From NCBI GenBank assembly GCA_963691655.1, contig OY829326.1, forward strand, positions 138,712,998 to 138,776,997: a stretch of 64,000 nt of DNA, read 5' to 3'. Made by a program: the position numbers and the translations under genes. The DNA is from Toxonevra muliebris. Taxonomy: Eukaryota > Arthropoda > Insecta > Diptera > Pallopteridae. The notes below the pieces were generated by a model, which was not told the origin of the DNA, ran no database searches, and saw nothing but the letters and a program-made list of their open reading frames with translations. This document shows positions 59,848 through 64,000 of this stretch, piece after piece; within the stretch, counting starts at the first letter, position 1; the number at the start of each line of letters is the position of its first letter.

Positions 59848-61761
59848 GGGCAGAAATAGTTTATCTCAAAACAAAATATTGATAAAATATTCAATACACA
59901 AGTCGACGATTTCACGAATTGTTAACAGCGGTATCAAGGCCGTATTTAGGGGGAGGGTTTTGGGGGTTCTGACCCCCCCCGAAATGTGAAAACTTTATTC
60001 TAATTTTTGAGATTAATTGCCAATGGATGGAAAAAAAGTCAAAATAAAATCTATTTAACAATATTTTTTACTTCCATCGGTTTTTTTTTCTAAAAAGTCA
60101 AATATAAAAAATAAATTTGAAATCTTAATTACACTATGCGATCAAATCCGATTTGTTTTCTTCGACATGACGTTTGACTACGGATTCAAAAAGAGAAGGT
60201 GATACTGAGCGCTCCTGCATTCATAGTTTTTCTAGGTCAGTAACTGTTTTTGATTTAAGGTTTCGTCCTGAATCAGTTTAAAAAGTTTAAAAATTAATAA
60301 AAATATAAAAAAATTATCGGATCTTTGTAAAATAAGACTTGCTTGAACCCCAATTTTTTCCTTAAACGTGACGTGATGGGAAGTTTTTGACCTCAGATTC
60401 GTGTTCAACGTGAAAAATTCTTTCGCAAAAACTCCATCTTATTAGAAAAACCCATCTTAAAATTAATTTTATAACGCATTATTGGTCAGAGCACCACGAC
60501 TGGAGAGATCTCTTTCAATGCTGTGACTTCACAAATTTAGGGAATATAAGCCAACCTCATCCGGGTTTCTTATCATTGATAATGGCTCAAATTCCCAATG
60601 ATGATCATTTGAAAAAAAATGAGCCTTTACTATTTTTGGTAATTTTTTTGAGGTTGGGTACATCATCAGAAGTGGGAAGTCAATGAGTTAATGAAATTAT
60701 GTCCCTCACGATAAAAAAAATGCATTAGAATGCACATTGAATATTTATTTGAAAAAATTTAATTTAATTATTCTGTGAATTTTTTGTCACTTTTGGCCAT
60801 TTTTTTGAGGTTAAGATTAAAAAAAATCGGAAAAATTTTCCTAAAATTTTAATTTTATAGGGTCCATCAAATGAATCATTGATTTAATTTATTGTATTTC
60901 AAAATCAGTTTGATAAAAATTATTTATGAATATTTTCTTTGAATGAAACCCCCCCCAAAAAAATTTCTGGCTACGGCCCTACGGTATCGTTGATCTGCAT
61001 CGCAAAGAAACATGTAGAAAAACTAACGAAATCACAAAATTGATGAAAGCGAATCAGAAAGTAGAACCGAGAGAAATAAGAAATGCACTGAAGTTGGATA
61101 TATCATCATCGGCCATCAAGCGACGTAACTCATTGAAAATTCTCTCATAAATACAAAAGCTGGACTTTTCAACAGATGCAAAGCGTTTTGTTGTTAGATG
61201 AGATCAAAATGAACATGTGTGATTCTGACGGGAAACAATTTGTTAGAAGGCCACACGGTAAAAGAGTCGACCCTAAACATACACCGGATACGGTAAAGCA
61301 CCAAGGAAGTTGTATTGTGGTCTGGAGCTGCTTTTCAGCTAACAATATGTGTCCAACGCATCACATTCGGAGAACTATGAAATACAACGGTTATAAAAAC
61401 ATTTTAAGAGACATTATACTTCCGTAGGCTAGCTGGAAAATGCCACCTGATTGGACGTTCCCACAGGATCATCAGCCAAAGCGCACGTCTAAATTGGTAA
61501 AAGCTTGGCTTGTTGCAAAAAAATGTACAACTTCTCATTTGTCCAGTACAGTCACCCGATCTAAACCCAATTGAGAGCCATTGGATGCTCGTAAAGCGAA
61601 AAATTGACACGAATTCGTTTAAGAAACTGGAGAATCTGTATGATGATTTTCATAAGCAATGGAAGCGAGTTCGAATCGATCAGGCTAACTATTTAATGGA
61701 ACCAATGCCACATAGACATGCAACAGTGATCGCTAATAATGGATATGCGACAAAGTTTTGA
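59848..61761 (+). pseudogene. Tc1-like (DD34E-type) transposase pseudogene
   Basis: The HTH 'SIHKSTISRIVNSGI' lies at 59890-59935. It is cut by the MITE and continues at 60989 with 'VDLHRKETCRKTNEITKLMK'. Then 'EIRNALKLDI', 'SVLLLDEIKMNMCDSDGK' (first catalytic Asp, 61176 on), 'HGKRVDPKHTPDTVKHQG', 'VVWSCFSANNMCPTHHI', a stop after 'RDIILP', 'FPQDHQPKRTSKLVKAW' (second Asp), a frameshift near 61522, 'CPVQSPDLNPIESHWM' (Glu), and a stop at 61759-61761. The MITE, a stop and frameshifts make it inactive. Confidence 0.85.
59936..60981. mobile_element. hAT-like MITE family, complete copy B
   Basis: The 7-bp repeat cggtatc (59929-59935 and 60982-60988) flanks the element (8 bp with one mismatch). 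The ends are aaggccgtatttagg and the complement of ctggctacggccct, sharing 'GGCCGTA'. A G/C-run follows each end (ggttctgacccccccc left, gaaacccccccc right). Removing it restores the Tc1 reading frame through 'NSGI|VDLH', which fixes the boundaries. Length 1,046 bp. No transposase was recognised. Confidence 0.85.
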
Positions 61762-62028
61762 ACACTTTTTCGATTTTACTTCATTTTTCACATTAACTTT
61801 TTCTAGTTGTAAATGTTTTGACCTCTTCAATTCAGACTTTAATTTAATATTACTTTTTTTTTGTTTTATTTGCAACATAATTTTGTACTTTTAATTTTTT
61901 ATGGTAAATGGCAATAAATACACTTTGTTTTGAATAAAAGAGATTTTTGGTAAAAATTATTTTAGTGAACTTAAGAAGTCATTTAAAGTACAAGTGATTT
62001 TAGTTGCAAATAATATGACCGGCACTGT

Positions 62029-63084
62029 ATTTACATTTGAAAATGAAAAAAATCCATATTTGTTAGATGTTATGTAATTGTCCATAGTCATATTGAGCCA
62101 TAACCCACAGTTTATAGTCAGGTGGAAGGTTTTTTCTATTATCTTTTGTATAATGATACTTATATGGAAAAAATAAAGTTTATAACTAAATTTTTAAAGT
62201 ATTTTTTGCAATAGACATTTATAACTATGAAAGAATAATATGAATATGGTATTCAGTTAAAAATCACTCATACAACATGTAGTACTAAGTAAAAAACGAT
62301 TATTTATATTTAATTATTTCATTGTATATACATATGTATGACTTATTTTGAAAATGTTAATTTATATGTTATTTGCCTATTATTAAAATAACTTTAAGCC
62401 AGAAAGAATTACAATACTAAGTTCAATTTCCGTTTTCGGTTTACTTTTTTATTTATTATTTCTTACTATTTTCTTAGATATTTATTACATAGGTACATAT
62501 AAGCAAATTACAAATAAACATTTTCGGAATCATAAACAAGAGACAATAATACTCATAAAGAATTTATAAATTAATGTTATGCCATTAATACTATTACAAA
62601 ATGCATAGGCGACAAAAAAAGTAAAATGTTTCTTTGTCCTTCCGAAATAAGGAGAAAACAAGACGAGAGAATTTCCTTTTAACATAAAATAATAGGTTTA
62701 TATCGAATAAATGTGCACAATGACTTGTAAACGTTGTTGTAAGTGATTTTTGTGCCATTAAGAGATAACATGGTGAATACTAGTAATAGCAGTAGTAGAA
62801 TAATAAAAGGAAAGGAGCTGGAAAAGGGGAATGTGGAAGTGTGTTTGTAATTGAAATTGTAAACGAACAATTAAATAATATAAATGATTTGGTATTTCAA
62901 TTAGAATTTTAAATTGAAGGAGTTAAAATAGTTATATTTGGATCTAATTTAAACATACGGTTTACGGTTACAGATTAATAAATAAATAAGATACTCTTTT
63001 CTAAAAATTTGTTTAAAAATGTATGTATCAGAAGAATAAAAATATTTGAGTTTTTCCAAAAGTTTGCATTAGATATTCTCTCAG
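62029..63084. other. Intergenic, nothing recognised
   Basis: AT-rich DNA without recognised features. Confidence 0.5.
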
Positions 63085-63476
63085 ATTGGCCATTGTTGGA
63101 AAAGTGTTTCGACAACGGTCGTTTACCAGTGGCACGAGCGCTTCAAAAGTGGTCGTGAGTCAATCGAAGATGATGAATGCAGTGGCAGACCATCGACATC
63201 GAAAACGTTGATAAAGTAAAAGGAATTTTGATCAATAACCGCAAATTAACCATCAGAAAGTATTATTAGCATTATTATTCGTAATTTTTTGACGAAAAAT
63301 GCAACAAATACTATCCAATAGCCACCGAATTCACCTAATTTGGCTCCCTGTGACTTCTTTCTGTTTAATCGAGTTAAAAAAGCATTACGGGGAACGCGTT
63401 TTAGCAGCCAAGAGGAAGTAATGGAAAAATCGCAGGAAGCACTGATGGACATACTGAAAACCGAATATAAAAAATT
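63085..63476 (+). mobile_element. Mariner transposase fragment with internal deletion
   Basis: The + strand keeps 'LEKCF' and a garbled 'VVYQWHERFKSG', then 'VNRR' in another frame, 'NRKLTI', and after a deletion of the catalytic middle 'NSPDLAPCDFFLFNRVKKAL' equivalents (NSP from 63322; 'LAPCDFFLFNRVKKALRG' at 63336-63390, third Asp in 'CDFF'). It runs on as 'TRFSSQEEVMEKSQEALMD' and ends at a G run at 63477. Same family as 24057-24560. Neither TIR is visible. Confidence 0.8.
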
Positions 63477-63738
63477 GGGGGGGGGGGGGGGGTTTCATTC
63501 GAAGAAAATTAACATTGACTTGCTATTACTGATGATGAGCCCGACCTCAAAAATATTAACAAAAATACTAAAAATAGTCAGAAGCTCATTTTTTTCAAAT
63601 GAATTCAGACCATGATAAGGAATCCGGATGAAAAGTCGGGGTGCTCTGAGCAATAATGGGTTAATTACATTTAAAGATTGTTTCCTAAAACTTTGGAGCT
63701 GGTCAGAACCCCCAAAACCTCCCCTAAATACGGCCTTG
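63477..63738 (-). mobile_element. hAT-like MITE family, copy C (internally deleted)
   Basis: It begins with a 16-base G run (63477-63492) and 'tttcattcgaagaaaa', then jumps to 'cttgctattactgatgatga' and 'gtgctctgagcaataatggg'. It ends 'cctaaatacggcctt' (63738), the complement of the left terminus of copy B. The segment abuts the mariner fragment directly and lacks the 'ctacggcc' outer end. Confidence 0.75.
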
Positions 63739-64000
63739 CTAATCACTAGGTACTGTAAATTACTGATCAACCTGTTTAGATAATAAGCGTTGGTCGAAAA
63801 TGACTACGTGCAGAAACATCAAGAATATCTTGCCAAGACTAGTTGAAGTAAAATCGATTCCCCGGATCCTTTATGCACATGTTTGGCGTTGCCAAAAAAA
63901 TAAATAAAATTTCCAAAGCAACGACGATGAATTGAGTTTGAAGTTTGACCCCCTTTGAATTTGGAATTATTAAAAAAAAAAAACGTTTGAATAACTGTTT

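Larger units (their letters stand above)
59466..62027 (+). mobile_element. Tc1-like element with inverted 3'-end duplication, interrupted by a MITE
   Basis: Outer ends are cagtgccggtcatatcattt (59466) and its complement ending atgaccggcactg (62027), with TA outside each. The left 380 bp (59466-59845) is not a normal 5' end. It carries the TIR plus about 190 bp of the transposase C-terminus on the - strand ('NTFKKLENLYEDVQKQW' and so on), an inverted copy of the right end. The main transposase reads + from about 59848 to 61759 and is split by the hAT-like insertion at 59936-60981. The other copy is at 23025-24056. Confidence 0.85.

Overview
The window is AT-rich eukaryotic DNA with spliced genes (GT..AG introns) separated by long stretches full of decayed DNA transposons and non-LTR retrotransposon pieces. 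The LC8 dynein light chain encoded here reads like the insect form, and the mobile-element mix (mariner, Tc1, maT-like DD37D, DD37E, pogo-like, hAT and piggyBac-like MITEs, Jockey/I-like LINE debris) fits a dipteran fly, probably a higher fly such as a tephritid. The species is an inference; I ran no search.

Layout. 1-8.3 kb: intergenic DNA with a LINE reverse-transcriptase remnant (5.4-6.9 kb) split by a piggyBac-like MITE, then an almost intact DD37D (maT-like) transposon (6962-8248). 8.38-25.5 kb: the LC8 gene (cut up/ctp orthologue), with a TATCGATA (DRE-like) cluster upstream and two coding exons (9145-9252 and 25315-25476) separated by a 16-kb intron full of transposon debris, including a DD37E element and a fused Tc1/mariner relic. 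25.5-32.9 kb: intergenic, with one unexplained exon-like ORF of cadherin-like flavour. 33.0-36.7 kb: two convergent genes, a two-exon C2H2 zinc-finger gene (+) and a four-exon DUF4806-type gene (-), which share a related N-terminal domain. 36.7-45 kb: repeats (a foldback hAT MITE with target-site duplication, a Tc1 relic, a TA-flanked MITE, a second DD37E element, Jockey-like LINE debris). 45.0-49.6 kb: a two-exon gene for an axonemal dynein heavy-chain tail that stops inside the linker region, with no motor exons visible in the remaining 14 kb. 49.6-64 kb: repeat-rich, with a palindromic MITE, a pogo-like relic, tandem repeats, a Tc3-like relic, a Tc1 element with an inverted duplicate of its own 3' end that is itself interrupted by a hAT-like MITE, and a mariner relic.

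The most interesting candidates are the apparently headless dynein heavy chain (predicted 1,079 aa) and the convergent zinc-finger/DUF4806 pair with a shared N-terminal C2H2-like module. The LC8 light chain and the dynein tail lie in one window, but I see no evidence of a functional link beyond family membership.
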